A stretch of DNA of 64,000 nucleotides from Streptomyces sp. NBC_01244 (GCF_035987325.1 NZ_CP108488.1:5952001-6016000), one strand, 5' to 3'; shown: positions 36,351 to 45,800, numbered from the stretch's first letter. Program-made: numbers and translations. Notes: generated by a model not told the origin, from the letters alone.

Positions 36351-37370
36351 TCAGGCCGACAGTGCCAGCGCCGCCGTCAGGGCGACGATGACCCCGCAGA
36401 TGCTGAGGTTGGCGGTCCTGTGCTCCCAGAACACCGCCACGAACTCGCGGATCGTCGCGCTCGGCCAGAAGTACTTCGCCGTCGGCGAGCCGAGCACCTG
36501 CCCGTTGACCCCGGCCTTGCGGGCCATCATCGCGGCGCGGAAGGCGTGGAAGTTGTTGGTGACCACCACGCAGCGGTAGGAGGGGATCTCCGTCTCCATG
36601 ACGGTCCGGCTGAACCGGAGGTTCTCCTCCGTCGTGCGGGAGCGGTCCTCCAGCCGCAGGTGCTCCCGCGGTACGCCGCCCTCGGTCATCAGCCAGTCCG
36701 CCATCGCCCGCGCCTCCGCGACCTTCTCGTCCGTCCCCCTGCCGCCCGAGGTCAGCAGCAGCGGCGCCCGTCCGCCCCGCGCGATCTGGGCGTCGTGGAT
36801 CGCCTGCCCCTTGCGCAGCCGCGAGGCCAGCAGGGGCGGGACCCGGTCGCCGCCGATCAGGCCGGAGCCGAGCATCACCACGTAGTCCACGTCCCCGCGC
36901 ACCTTGATCCGCCCGTAGAGGTAGGCGTAGGCGAGGAAACAGAGGAAGAGGAAGGAGACGTACGCGACGAGGAAGACCACTCCGGCCACGACGGCGTCCA
37001 GGGCGGGCGGTCCGGTGTCGGCCGTCACCAGGACGAAGGCGATGAGGAGGAAGATCGCCACGCCCGCCGCGAAGGACAGCAGGTTGCCGGGCCGCCGGCC
37101 CTCCTTGCGGACCATCGTCAGTCCGTTGCCGATCAGGAAGACGCCGAGGGCGAGCGTGCCGACCGTGGGTACCAGGAAGACCGCCAGGACCACGGCCTGG
37201 GCCACCCCGGACGGCAGGCGCGTGACCTGGGACAGCAGCCCGACCGAGGTGAAGATGAAGGTGAGGCCCAGGTAGACCGCGTTGCGGAAACGGCGGCGGT
37301 CGGCCCGGACGCTCACGCCGAAGAGGGTGAGGAAGAGGGCGGCAGGGACAAATGCGAACATGCCGCTCAT
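36351..37370 (-). CDS. YdcF family (DUF218) membrane protein
   Basis: 339 residues: five to six membrane helices in residues 1-160, then a DUF218 domain (MLGSGLIGGDRVPPLLASRL, TSGGRG, EDRSRTTEENL, VVTNNFHAFRA). DUF218 proteins include SanA/YdcF, linked to envelope and cell-wall functions; no enzyme activity is firmly known. It starts 22 bases after the deacylase stop and could be part of that operon. Confidence 0.87.
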   Translation of the reverse strand: MSGMFAFVPAALFLTLFGVSVRADRRRFRNAVYLGLTFIFTSVGLLSQVTRLPSGVAQAVVLAVFLVPTVGTLALGVFLIGNGLTMVRKEGRRPGNLLSFAAGVAIFLLIAFVLVTADTGPPALDAVVAGVVFLVAYVSFLFLCFLAYAYLYGRIKVRGDVDYVVMLGSGLIGGDRVPPLLASRLRKGQAIHDAQIARGGRAPLLLTSGGRGTDEKVAEARAMADWLMTEGGVPREHLRLEDRSRTTEENLRFSRTVMETEIPSYRCVVVTNNFHAFRAAMMARKAGVNGQVLGSPTAKYFWPSATIREFVAVFWEHRTANLSICGVIVALTAALALSA

Positions 37371-37392
37371 CGTAGGTGTGAAGTATGAATGT

Positions 37393-38979
37393 TCAGAGGC
37401 CGTCGTGTGGCGTGCGGCGGACCGCCCGCCCGGCGAGGACGTCCGTCCTGCGCCCGTCCCGGATGACGAACCGCCCGTCGATCAGCACGTACGGGATCCC
37501 GGCGGGCAGCGCGCGCGGGCGCTCGTACGTCGATCCGGCCGCGACCGCCAGCGGATCGAAGAGGACGAGATCGGCCCGGTGCCCGACGCGCACCAGACCC
37601 CGGTCCGCCAGCCGCAGCCGGGCGGCGGGCCGGCCGGAGAGGTGGGCGACGCATTCCTCCAGGGAGAGGACGCCCAGCTCGCGCACGTAGTGCCCGAGGT
37701 AGTGCGGGAAGGTGCCGTAGGCCCGCGGATGCGGTTTCGCGCCCTGCAGGATGCCGTCCGAGCCACCCGTGTGGACCGGGTGGCGCATGATCGCCCGTAC
37801 GTTCTCCTCGTGCCCGACGTGCTGCAGGATGCTCGGCCCGAGCCGGTCGCCCAGCAGCAGCGCCCGGGCCGTCTCCCAGTCCGGGACGCGCGTGCCGACG
37901 TACGCCCCGTAGGCCGGGTCCGTGGTTCCGGCGATCTCGATGGTCGACCAGTCGACCGGGACCCCGTGGCAGCCGTCGGCGCCCTCCACCTCCAGCGCGT
38001 ACCGGATCCGCTCGGCCTCGGCGTCGTCGCCGAGGCGCGCCAGGACCGCCTCGGGCCCGCCCTCGTTCGCCCAACCGGGCAGCAGGGCGACCAGGGTGGT
38101 GCAGCCGGGGGTGTACGGGTAGCTGTCGAGGGTGATGTCGGCGCCGCCGGCCAGCGCCCCGTCGAGCAGGGCGAGCAGCTCGCCCGCCCGGCCCTGGTTC
38201 TCGCCGAAGTTCATCGTGGCGTGCGCCAGGTGCAAGGCGCAGCCGGCCTCGCGGGTCAGCTCGACCATCTCGGCGTAGGCGGCCAGGGCGCCGCGGCCGT
38301 ACGAGCGGTGGTGCGGGCAGTAGTAGCCGCCGTACCGCGCCACCACCCGGCACAGCTCGGTCAGTTCGGCGCCGGACGCGTACATGCCCGGGGTGTAGGT
38401 GAGCCCGGAGGACATGCCCGCGGCGCCCTGCGCGAGGCCCTCGGCGACCAGGGCCCGCATCCGGTCGAGCTCGGCCGGGGAGGCGGGGCGGTCGCCCCAG
38501 CCGAGGACGTGGGCGCGGACGGTGCCCTGGGGGACGAGGTAGGCGGCGTTGACGGCGATGCCCTGCCCGCCGTGGGCCCGGTCCAGCCGGTCCAGGTATC
38601 CGCCGACCGTGCGCCAGTCGAAGTCGATGTCCTCGCCCGTGCCGTTCCAGCCGGCGATGGCGGCCCGCACCTCGCCCAGCGTGCGGTCGTCGACGGGGGC
38701 GTAGGACAGGCCGTCCTGGCCGAGGACCTCGAGGGTGACGCCCTGGGCGGCCTTCGCGCCGTGGTCCGGATCGCGCAGCAGGGCGAGGTCGCTGTGGGCG
38801 TGCATGTCGATGAAACCGGGGGCCAGGGCGAGCCCGCGGGCGTCGAGCGTGCGCCGCCCGCCGCCCGCGATCCGGCTGCCCACTTCGGCGATGCGGCCCT
38901 CGTGGACGGCGACGTCGGCGGTGTAGGAGGGCCCGCCCGTGCCGTCGACGACGCGGGCCCCGCGGATGACCAGGTCCAT
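37393..38979 (-). CDS. N-acyl-D-amino-acid deacylase (D-aminoacylase)
   Basis: 528-residue amidohydrolase that would release D-amino acids from N-acyl forms. Seen: the metal HxH motif MHAHSD near residue 60, LAPGFID before it, the CPHHRSYG region near 220, HLAHA near 250, and the late Asp in GGSDGI near 413. It lies 4 bases after the DSD1-like gene on the same strand, so the two are co-transcribed. Confidence 0.88.
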   Translation of the reverse strand: MDLVIRGARVVDGTGGPSYTADVAVHEGRIAEVGSRIAGGGRRTLDARGLALAPGFIDMHAHSDLALLRDPDHGAKAAQGVTLEVLGQDGLSYAPVDDRTLGEVRAAIAGWNGTGEDIDFDWRTVGGYLDRLDRAHGGQGIAVNAAYLVPQGTVRAHVLGWGDRPASPAELDRMRALVAEGLAQGAAGMSSGLTYTPGMYASGAELTELCRVVARYGGYYCPHHRSYGRGALAAYAEMVELTREAGCALHLAHATMNFGENQGRAGELLALLDGALAGGADITLDSYPYTPGCTTLVALLPGWANEGGPEAVLARLGDDAEAERIRYALEVEGADGCHGVPVDWSTIEIAGTTDPAYGAYVGTRVPDWETARALLLGDRLGPSILQHVGHEENVRAIMRHPVHTGGSDGILQGAKPHPRAYGTFPHYLGHYVRELGVLSLEECVAHLSGRPAARLRLADRGLVRVGHRADLVLFDPLAVAAGSTYERPRALPAGIPYVLIDGRFVIRDGRRTDVLAGRAVRRTPHDGL

Positions 38980-38983
38980 GGGC

Positions 38984-40261
38984 TTAGAAGAAGGTCCGGA
39001 CGTACTCCGTGACCGTGCCGTCGGCCTCCACCACCGGGATCAGCGGCCACTTCTCGAAGATCGTGCACGGGTGGGACATGCCCAGCGCCACCCAGTCGCC
39101 GACCTCCACGTCCTCGGCGGAGTCCGTCTCCAGCCAGGCGTGCTGGTCGGAGAGCTTGAGGACGCGGACGCCCGTCGCCGGGCGCTCGGCGCCGGTGAGC
39201 GGATCGCGTACGAGCTCCGCCTCGGGCAGCCCCAGGTCGTAGGCGATGTCCCGCTTGCCGGCGTTGACGAACGCCTGGGTGGGGGAGGGCCGGGAGACCA
39301 CCTGCGTCCAGAGTCGGAAGGCGGGGCGCAGGCCGCCCTCCTCGGGGACCCGGTTGAAGGGGGTGAGCCGGGTGTACCAGCCGTGGTCGTGGGAGACGTA
39401 CGCACCGGAGCGCAGCAGCTTCAGGACCGGCCGCGAGAGCTCCGGCAGCTCGGCGAACACGTCGGCGACGGCGTCGAACCAGGCGGAGCCGCCCGCGCTG
39501 ACGACGATCTCGTCGACCTCCGCGAACCGCCCGGCCTTGTCGAACTCCGCCGCCAGGCCGGTGAGCCGCCGCAGGTAGGCGTGCACGGAGTCGGGGTCGG
39601 CGCCGGGCACCTCCGCCTCGTATCCGGCGATGCCGACCAGGCGCAGGGTGTCGGTCCCCGCCACCGCGTCGGCGACGGCCCGGCAGTCCTCGTCCGTACG
39701 GGCACCCGTGCGGGCGCCTTCCCCGGCGCCGAGCTCGACGACCACGTCGACGCGCTGCGGCTGCCCCGCCAGGGCCCGGTCCATGAGCTGGACCCCGCGC
39801 ACGGAGTCCACGTAGCAGACGAAGCGGAAACCGGGGTCCGCGGCGAGCTCGGCGGCCACCCAGCGCAGGGCGGCGGCGTCGACGAGCTCGTTGGCGAGGA
39901 AGATCCGCTGGATGCCGAACGCCCGGTAGACGCGGGCCTGGTGGGGCACGGCGGCGGTGATGCCCCAGGCGCCGTGCTCGAGCTGACGCCGGAACAGCTG
40001 CGGGGCCATGCAGGTCTTGCCGTGCGGGGCGAAGGCCAGGCCGTGGCGTTCGGCGTAGGTGCCGAGGGCGGCGAGGTTGTGGCTCAGCGCCTCCGCGTCG
40101 AGGGTGAGCACGGGCGTGGTGAACCCGCCGGTGTGGAGGCTCCGCCGCTGGGCGGTCAGCTCCCCGACGGTGAGGCCCGCCTGCGCGGCATCCGGGGGGA
40201 GTCCCTTGAACCGGTGGTCCACCGGCTCCTGGGCGAGGGCCTGGACGGGGTCGCTGGGCAT
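38984..40261 (-). CDS. DSD1-type D-serine dehydratase / D-threonine aldolase family
   Basis: 425-residue PLP enzyme with an alanine racemase-like N-terminal barrel and the D-serine dehydratase-like C-terminal domain. Seen: the PLP lysine Lys82 in PHGKT and the zinc pair His397/Cys399 in GMSHPCTIF that marks DSD1 enzymes. It would dehydrate D-serine (or cleave a beta-hydroxy D-amino acid), releasing an enamine/imine. Divergent from the IclR-RidA pair. The ATG follows GGGAGG. Confidence 0.85.
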   Translation of the reverse strand: MPSDPVQALAQEPVDHRFKGLPPDAAQAGLTVGELTAQRRSLHTGGFTTPVLTLDAEALSHNLAALGTYAERHGLAFAPHGKTCMAPQLFRRQLEHGAWGITAAVPHQARVYRAFGIQRIFLANELVDAAALRWVAAELAADPGFRFVCYVDSVRGVQLMDRALAGQPQRVDVVVELGAGEGARTGARTDEDCRAVADAVAGTDTLRLVGIAGYEAEVPGADPDSVHAYLRRLTGLAAEFDKAGRFAEVDEIVVSAGGSAWFDAVADVFAELPELSRPVLKLLRSGAYVSHDHGWYTRLTPFNRVPEEGGLRPAFRLWTQVVSRPSPTQAFVNAGKRDIAYDLGLPEAELVRDPLTGAERPATGVRVLKLSDQHAWLETDSAEDVEVGDWVALGMSHPCTIFEKWPLIPVVEADGTVTEYVRTFF

Positions 40262-40289
40262 GGGTGTGTGCCTCCCGGGCGGTTGCGGT

Positions 40290-40308
40290 TGTTGCGTAGA
40301 GTGCAACA
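40290..40308. promoter_or_regulatory. Candidate IclR operator
   Basis: TGTTGC and GCAACA, 7 bases apart, lie between the divergent DSD1-like and IclR genes, with further GTTGCG half-sites on both sides. Confidence 0.5.
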
Positions 40309-40399
40309 GTCGTTGCGTGTGCCGCTGCGTGCTGTCTAACATCCCGGATGACGACGGGTCAACGGGTCCGGGTCCCGGTTCCGTACGGAGGTGCGCGGC

Positions 40400-41167
40400 G
40401 TGAGCCAGTCGGTGGAGCGGGCGCTCCGGATCCTGCCTGCCCTGGCCAAGGGCCCGGCCGGGCTCGGCGAGGTCGCCGAGGTGCTCGGCGTGCACAAGAG
40501 CACGGCCCTGCGGCTGCTGCGGACCCTCCAGGAACACGGCTTCGCGTACCGGCAGGCCGACGGGCGCTACCGGCTCGGTGCCTCCCTCTTCGCCCTGGCC
40601 GCCGAGTCCATCGAGAACCTCGACGTGCGCGAGATCGCGCACCCGCACCTGCTGGAACTGAACCGGACCACCGGGCACACCGTGCACCTCGCCCTCCACC
40701 AGGACGACGAGGTCGTCTACGTCGACAAGGTGGACAGCCGCTACGCGGTACGGATGTACTCGCGCATCGGCCGGCCCGTCCCCCTCACCGTCGCCGCCGT
40801 GGCGAAGCTGCTGATCGCCGACCTGCCGGAGGCGGAGCGCCGGGCCCTGGCCGCGCGCATCGAGTACCCGGCCTACACCGCCCGCTCCACCCCCGACGCC
40901 GCCGCGTACCTGCGCGAGCTGGACCTCGTACGCGCCCAGGGGTGGGCCACGGACCTCGGCGGCCACGAAGAGTCCCTGAACTGCCTCGCCGCCCCCGTCC
41001 GCGGACCCGACGGCCGCGTGGTCGCCGCGATGTCCGTCTCCGCCCCCGGCGTGGTCCTCCCCGTCGCGGGGCTGCTCGAACTCCTCCCGCTCGTACGGCG
41101 GACCGCCGACGCCATCGGCCGCGAGTACTCAGGCTCGGGCCCCGCACAGGAAGACAGGCAGCCATGA
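40400..41167 (+). CDS. IclR family transcriptional regulator
   Basis: 255 residues: winged helix at residues about 1-65 (SVERALRILPALA, VLGVHKSTALRLLRTL) and an IclR effector domain. It probably controls the divergent D-amino-acid genes and its own operon. GTG 40400 was chosen because GGAGG lies 9 bases upstream; a GTG 9 bases earlier is too close to it. It overlaps ridA by 4 bases. Confidence 0.88.
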   Translation: MSQSVERALRILPALAKGPAGLGEVAEVLGVHKSTALRLLRTLQEHGFAYRQADGRYRLGASLFALAAESIENLDVREIAHPHLLELNRTTGHTVHLALHQDDEVVYVDKVDSRYAVRMYSRIGRPVPLTVAAVAKLLIADLPEAERRALAARIEYPAYTARSTPDAAAYLRELDLVRAQGWATDLGGHEESLNCLAAPVRGPDGRVVAAMSVSAPGVVLPVAGLLELLPLVRRTADAIGREYSGSGPAQEDRQP

Positions 41168-41577
41168 CCGACAAGATCGCGATCATCCCCGCCACCCACA
41201 CCGCCCCGCCCGCGAAGTTCTCGCACGGCGTCCGCAAGGGCAACATCCTCCAGGTCGCCGGCCAGGTCGGCTTCCTCCCGCACGTGGACGGGCAGGAGCC
41301 CACGCCGGCCGGCCCCACCCTGCGCGAGCAGACCCTCCAGACGCTGGAGAACGTCCGCTCCGTCCTGGAGGCGGGCGGCGCGGGCTGGGACGACGTGATG
41401 ATGCTGCGCGTCTACCTCACCGACACCACGCACTTCGCGGAGATGAACGAGATCTACAACGCCTACTTCGAGGAGCAGAACCTCAAGCAGGCCCCCTCCG
41501 CCCGCACCACCGTCTACGTGGGTCTCCCCGGCGGCCTGCTGATCGAGATCGACGCCCTCGCGGTGCTCGACGCCTGA
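41164..41577 (+). CDS. ridA: RidA family enamine/imine deaminase
   Basis: 137-residue RidA/YjgF protein that hydrolyses reactive 2-aminoacrylate and related imines to keto acids. Seen: FSHGVRKGNILQVAGQVG (residues about 20-37), the conserved ARTTVYVGLPGGLLIEIDA near 114 containing the catalytic Arg and the late Glu. Its coupling to IclR beside a DSD1-like enzyme fits removal of that enzyme's product. Confidence 0.92.
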   Translation: MTDKIAIIPATHTAPPAKFSHGVRKGNILQVAGQVGFLPHVDGQEPTPAGPTLREQTLQTLENVRSVLEAGGAGWDDVMMLRVYLTDTTHFAEMNEIYNAYFEEQNLKQAPSARTTVYVGLPGGLLIEIDALAVLDA

Positions 41578-41637
41578 GTCCGAGCCGGTGCGAGCCCTGC
41601 GCCCCAAGGGAGTTGGCGGCCCGGGCGTACGTCTCAC

Positions 41638-41651
41638 GTTGTGTGCACAAC
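41638..41651. promoter_or_regulatory. Short palindrome upstream of the lamin-tail gene
   Basis: GTTGTG and CACAAC flank TG. It lies about 40 bases upstream of the larger inverted repeat at 41666. Confidence 0.4.
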
Positions 41652-41665
41652 GGCGAGAACCTTCC

Positions 41666-41705
41666 ACATTCTGTGTATCTTGAGCGCGCTTTATACACAC
41701 AATGT
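41666..41705 (+). promoter_or_regulatory. Promoter with overlapping 13-base inverted repeat
   Basis: ACATTcTGTGTAT pairs with ATACACAcAATGT (one central mismatch per arm), 14 bases apart. The right arm includes a TATACA -10-like hexamer at 41692 and the left arm covers the -35 position. A regulator bound here would block the promoter. Confidence 0.6.
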
Positions 41706-41718
41706 GGGGGGAACTCTC

Positions 41719-42213
41719 TTGCGCAAGATCTCCGTCATGGCCGCGGTCATAGCCACCGGCACGCTGGCGGCCCTCGCCGTCACCCCGGCCCAGGCCGCCG
41801 AGTCCGGCTATTCCCTGAAGGTCCGCGGAGTCCAGTACGACGCCCCCGGCGCGGACTCCAACAGCTGCTCCACCGGCAACACCGCCGCGGAGTACCTGAC
41901 GATCAAGAACTACTCCACCACGGCGACGGTGAACCTCAAGGGTTACGTCGTCAAGGACGCCACCGGCAACCGCTTCACCTTCACCAACAACCACTACCTC
42001 CAGCCCGGTGACTTCGTGAAGCTCCGTGGCGGATACGGCACCGAGTCCGACGCCGGCAACGTGGCCTACCGCGGCAGCTGCAACTTCATCTGGAACAACG
42101 ACCGCGACACGATCCACCTGTCCACCCCGTCCGGCAAGTCCGCCGATTCGCACGCCTACACCAAGAGCGGATCCGACCGCGACGGCAACGGGTACATCAC
42201 CTTCCACGGCTGA
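41719..42213 (+). CDS. Secreted lamin-tail domain protein
   Basis: 164-residue exported protein: signal peptide ending in TPAQA (about residue 28), then a lamin-tail beta-sandwich (TAAEYLTIKNYS, LKGYVVKDATGN, FTFTNNHYLQPGDFVKLRGG, WNNDRDTI). Such domains are thought to anchor proteins to nucleic acids, membranes or the wall. TTG 41719 was chosen for the GGGGGG site 7 bases upstream; GTG 41704 is an alternative. Two cysteines could form a disulfide. Confidence 0.78.
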   Translation: MRKISVMAAVIATGTLAALAVTPAQAAESGYSLKVRGVQYDAPGADSNSCSTGNTAAEYLTIKNYSTTATVNLKGYVVKDATGNRFTFTNNHYLQPGDFVKLRGGYGTESDAGNVAYRGSCNFIWNNDRDTIHLSTPSGKSADSHAYTKSGSDRDGNGYITFHG

Positions 42214-42223
42214 CCGGCACACA

Positions 42224-42251
42224 CCGGCGGCGGGCGAACTCCCGCCGCCGG
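42224..42251 (+). terminator. Terminator after the lamin-tail gene
   Basis: CCGGCGGCGGG and its exact complement with a 6-base loop, 11 bases after the stop. Confidence 0.75.
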
Positions 42252-42355
42252 CACCGCGTTCCCGGACCGTGAGGCGATCGCGCATTGGGTACCCTCACGG
42301 ATGACTTCGGGGCGCCGGCGGGGGCCGGGAACGCCGCCAGCAGGGACGGATCCTC

Positions 42356-44269
42356 ATGAGCAGCGCACCTTCGGCAGGCATCTTCCAACCGCTCAAGGCG
42401 GACGATCCCGAAGTCGTGGGCGGTTACCGGCTCGCGGCGGTGCTCGGTGCGGGCGGCATGGGCAAGGTGTACCTCTCGTACACGCCGGGCGGCCGGCCCA
42501 TCGCCATCAAGGTGATCCGGTCGGAGTTCAGCGAAGACCCGGAGTTCCGGCGGCGCTTCCAGCAGGAGGTACGGTCCGCGGAACGGGTCCAGGGGCTCTA
42601 CACCGCTCCGGTCATCGACTCGGACACCGAGGGCTCCCAGCCCTGGCTGGCCACGGCCTACGTGCCCGGCCCCTCCCTCGCGCACGCCGTGGCCCACCAC
42701 GGCGCACTCCCTCCGCGCAGCGTGCTGCTGCTGGCCGTCGGGGTCGCCGAGGCCCTGACCGTCATCCACGGCGCGGGCATCGTCCACCGCGACCTGAAGC
42801 CCGCCAACGTCCTCCTCGCCTCCGACGGCCCGCGCGTCATCGACTTCGGCATCGCCCGCGCGGCCGACAGCACCGCGCTGACCAGCACCGGCGTCAGCGT
42901 CGGCACCCCGGCGTTCATGGCGCCCGAACAGGCCTCGGCGGGCACGATCAGCCCGGCCACCGACGTGTTCGCCCTCGGCCAGATCGCGGCCTTCGCGGCG
43001 ATCGGGTCCTCCGTCTACGGGGACGGGCCCTCGCACGCCGTGCTCTACCGGATCGTGCACGAGGACCCCGATCTCAGCGGGCTGCCCGAGGAGCTGCGGC
43101 CGCTGGTGACCCGCTGCCTCAGCCGCGACCCGGCCGACCGCCCGGCGCTGACCGAGGTCATCGCGCTGTGCCACGCCGCCGCGGGCACCGAGCCGCTGCG
43201 CCAGGGCGAGGACTGGCTGCCGCGCGCGGTCGCCGGTTCCATCACCGAGCGGGTGCAGCTGCTGCCCGCCCCGGCCCCCACCCCGCCTCCGAAGCCGGTC
43301 ACACCGATTCCGACCGAGGTCTCCGCGCAGCCTCCGGCACCCTCCGCCGCGCCCGGGTACGCGCCCACCGGCCTGGCCGCCGCCCCGACGCAGGCCGCTC
43401 CGGCGCAGGCCGCTCCGGCGCAGGCCGCTCCGGCGCAGCCCGGGCCGGTGCCGCCCGGGCCGGCGACGGTGCCGCCCGGCTACGGGACGCCGCCGCCGTA
43501 CGCGCAGCCTCAGCACCAGCAGCCTTCGTACGCGCAGCCCACGTACCCGCAGCCCGTGCACCCGCAGCCCTCGCGCCCGCAGCCTTCGTACGCCCAGCCC
43601 TCGTACGCGCAGCCCTCGTACGCGCAGCCCGGGTGGGGGCAGGCTCCGTACCCGCCCGCGCCGACCCGCCCCAAGCGGACCGGGCTGATCGTCACGCTGT
43701 CCGTCGTGGGTGCGGTCATCGGGCTCGCCGTCCTCGGGTCCCTGCTGCCGGACGACTCCAAGAAGAACGGTGCGGCCGGATCACCCGGCAGCGGCAGCGG
43801 CAGCACGGCGAGCGCGAGCGCCTCGCCGGGCGGGTCCGGCAAGCGCGCCGACCCGAAGCCGGTCTCGTACCAGCGCATCGAGATGCCCGAGAACCACCAG
43901 GTGATGTTCGCCGACAATCCGCCGCGCCCCGCCGAGACCAAGAGCGGCGTGCTCTACGGAAGCGGGGACCTCTTCTACTACCGGGACACCCTGTTCGGGG
44001 ACGAGAGGTTCGGCACCGACAACGGCAAGCTCGTCCTGCTGAACAACTCCGAGAAGGGTTCCCTGGAGACCTGCCGCACGGTGACGCGCTTCACCGAGAA
44101 GCTCGGCCTCGACGAGCTCACGGACGGTTCTCAGGTCTGCGTGCTGAGCAAGGCCGGGCACATCGCCGTGGCGACCTTCCGCGGCAGGACGGGCGACAAG
44201 GAGTCGACCCGGTACCTCACCGTCGACCTCACGATCTGGCGCAACGCCCAGGACGCGGAGAAGGACTGA
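42356..44269 (+). CDS. Membrane Ser/Thr protein kinase (PknB-type)
   Basis: 637 residues. Kinase domain at about 20-275: GAGGMGKVY loop, Lys in IAIKV, HRDLKPANVLL, DFGIARA and MAPEQ are all present, so it should be active. Then a Pro/Gln/Tyr-rich linker with two DNA-level repeats (about 300-440), one membrane helix (LIVTLSVVGAVIGLAVLGSL) and an outside sensor-like domain of about 150 residues with two cysteines and no PASTA repeats. It may sense an envelope signal. Confidence 0.9.
   Translation: MSSAPSAGIFQPLKADDPEVVGGYRLAAVLGAGGMGKVYLSYTPGGRPIAIKVIRSEFSEDPEFRRRFQQEVRSAERVQGLYTAPVIDSDTEGSQPWLATAYVPGPSLAHAVAHHGALPPRSVLLLAVGVAEALTVIHGAGIVHRDLKPANVLLASDGPRVIDFGIARAADSTALTSTGVSVGTPAFMAPEQASAGTISPATDVFALGQIAAFAAIGSSVYGDGPSHAVLYRIVHEDPDLSGLPEELRPLVTRCLSRDPADRPALTEVIALCHAAAGTEPLRQGEDWLPRAVAGSITERVQLLPAPAPTPPPKPVTPIPTEVSAQPPAPSAAPGYAPTGLAAAPTQAAPAQAAPAQAAPAQPGPVPPGPATVPPGYGTPPPYAQPQHQQPSYAQPTYPQPVHPQPSRPQPSYAQPSYAQPSYAQPGWGQAPYPPAPTRPKRTGLIVTLSVVGAVIGLAVLGSLLPDDSKKNGAAGSPGSGSGSTASASASPGGSGKRADPKPVSYQRIEMPENHQVMFADNPPRPAETKSGVLYGSGDLFYYRDTLFGDERFGTDNGKLVLLNNSEKGSLETCRTVTRFTEKLGLDELTDGSQVCVLSKAGHIAVATFRGRTGDKESTRYLTVDLTIWRNAQDAEKD
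43390..43434 (+). repeat. Three perfect 15-base repeats in the kinase linker
   Basis: GCAGGCCGCTCCGGC occurs three times in tandem (Gln-Ala-Ala-Pro-Ala). Confidence 0.9.
43522..43630 (+). repeat. Degenerate 15-base repeats in the kinase linker
   Basis: About seven units related to TCGTACGCGCAGCCC encode (Ser/Thr/Val)-Tyr-(Ala/Pro)-Gln-Pro. Confidence 0.8.
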
Positions 44270-44283
44270 GCGGACACGGAGAA

Positions 44284-44312
44284 GGGGCGCCCCCCTGGCG
44301 GTGGGGCGCCCC
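44284..44312. terminator. Bidirectional hairpin terminator
   Basis: GGGGCGCCCC occurs twice, 9 bases apart, and being self-complementary forms a 10-base stem. It lies between the convergent kinase and carboxypeptidase genes. Confidence 0.75.
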
Positions 44313-44344
44313 GGTTCACGTGACGACAAGTGCTGCTGCCAGTG

Positions 44345-45682
44345 CTACGGGCAGTACTGCGCCTGCTTGCCGATCGACCGGTACATGCAGTCCGCGTTCT
44401 CCAGGAGCTGCAGCACCGCATCCTTGTTGAGCGCCGTCTCGCGTTCGATGACCTCGTCCGGCGGGTAGAAGCCGCCGCCGCCCGAGCTGGCCGGGTACAT
44501 CTCGAAGGTGTAGCCGAAGATCTTCTGGTCGCCCCACAGCCAGTCGTCGATCGTCCCGTCGGTGATGTACAGGTCGCTCGACTGCTCCGGCGTGTAGCCG
44601 TTGCTGGCCGCCATGCTGGTGCCGATCTTCTTGAACACGGCCAGGTCGTCGGCGGTCAGGCCGGGCGCCGTGTCGTTGTACGTCCACCCGTACGGCCACA
44701 GCACGAGCTCGCTGTACGTGTGGAAGTCGATGGCGGCCTTGATCTGCTGCTTGCCGCCGACCACGCGGCTGCGCACGAAGTCGGAGACCGCCTTCACCTC
44801 GGGCGCCGACTCGGCGGCCGGGCCCCGGTAGGTCTCGGAGCTCTTGCTGCTGCTGGAACCGCCGCAGCAGCCGAACTTGTAGTTCCAGTTGCGGTTCTCG
44901 TCCGTGCCGACGTAGGAGGAGCCGGCGTTGGGCTGCCGGTTCTTGCGCCAGGAGCGGTACGAGCCGGAGGCGATGTCGTACTCGCCGCCGTCCGGGTTCA
45001 GGTCGGGGATGATCCAGATCTCGCGGTTGTTGACCATGTTGGTCACGCGCGAGTCCGTCCCGTACTTGGAGCCGAACTCCTTGAGCAGGTACAGGGCCAT
45101 CTCGACGGTCAGGTGCTCACGGGCGTGCTGGTGCGCGGTGAAGAGCACCTCGGGCTCGGCCTCGTCGGTCGCGACGTTGTCGCTGATCTTGATCGCGACG
45201 AGGTCCCGGCCCTGGTAGGACTTCCCGATGACCCGCTTGCTGATGATCGAGGGGTACTGGGCGACGCGCTGGTCGATCTCCGCGCTCGCCTCGGCGTAGT
45301 TGTGGTAAAGCGCGTCCTTCGACGGGAAGTCGTTGATCCCGGCGGCGATGTCGCGCCCGTCGGAGCGGTCCGGCGGTCCGGGCAGCGCGGTCAGCTCGTA
45401 GCCGAGTGTGCGCAGCTTCTTGGCCTGCATCGGGTCGGCGCTGACGACGACCGAGCGGGCGTCCACCTCGTCGATGGAGACGCCGGTACGGAGCAGGGCG
45501 GTGCGTTCCGTCGCCGTGGACGGGCCCTGGATCTCGTACTGGGCGATCGACTCGTCCTGGGTGGCGGTCGACGGGGCGGGTGGCGGGGCTGCCGTCGCGC
45601 TCATGCCGTAGGCGGGTGCGCCGAGCGCGAGCGCGAGAAGGGCCGCCGTGACGGCGGCCCTTCGGCGGTGGTGGAGCCGCAT
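44345..45682 (-). CDS. Secreted zinc carboxypeptidase (M14)
   Basis: 445-residue exported metallocarboxypeptidase. Signal peptide to about residue 30, a propeptide-like part to about 115, then the M14 domain with the zinc motif HAREH (near residue 190), the third ligand His in DFHTYSE near 320, and the catalytic Glu in YTFEMYP near 398. [12 protein letters not shown] loop is an insertion. ATG with AGGAGA upstream. It would trim C-terminal residues from peptides for nutrition. Confidence 0.92.
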   Translation of the reverse strand: MRLHHRRRAAVTAALLALALGAPAYGMSATAAPPPAPSTATQDESIAQYEIQGPSTATERTALLRTGVSIDEVDARSVVVSADPMQAKKLRTLGYELTALPGPPDRSDGRDIAAGINDFPSKDALYHNYAEASAEIDQRVAQYPSIISKRVIGKSYQGRDLVAIKISDNVATDEAEPEVLFTAHQHAREHLTVEMALYLLKEFGSKYGTDSRVTNMVNNREIWIIPDLNPDGGEYDIASGSYRSWRKNRQPNAGSSYVGTDENRNWNYKFGCCGGSSSSKSSETYRGPAAESAPEVKAVSDFVRSRVVGGKQQIKAAIDFHTYSELVLWPYGWTYNDTAPGLTADDLAVFKKIGTSMAASNGYTPEQSSDLYITDGTIDDWLWGDQKIFGYTFEMYPASSGGGGFYPPDEVIERETALNKDAVLQLLENADCMYRSIGKQAQYCP

Positions 45683-45800
45683 GCGTTCTCCTGGGTGGGA
45701 GTGTGGGGGTAGCCGTGCGGACGCGCACAGCGTGCTCTCGTGGCATGTCCGGGTCAAGAACCCGAAACCGGCCAATCGGCCATCCCCACACACCTACCGG

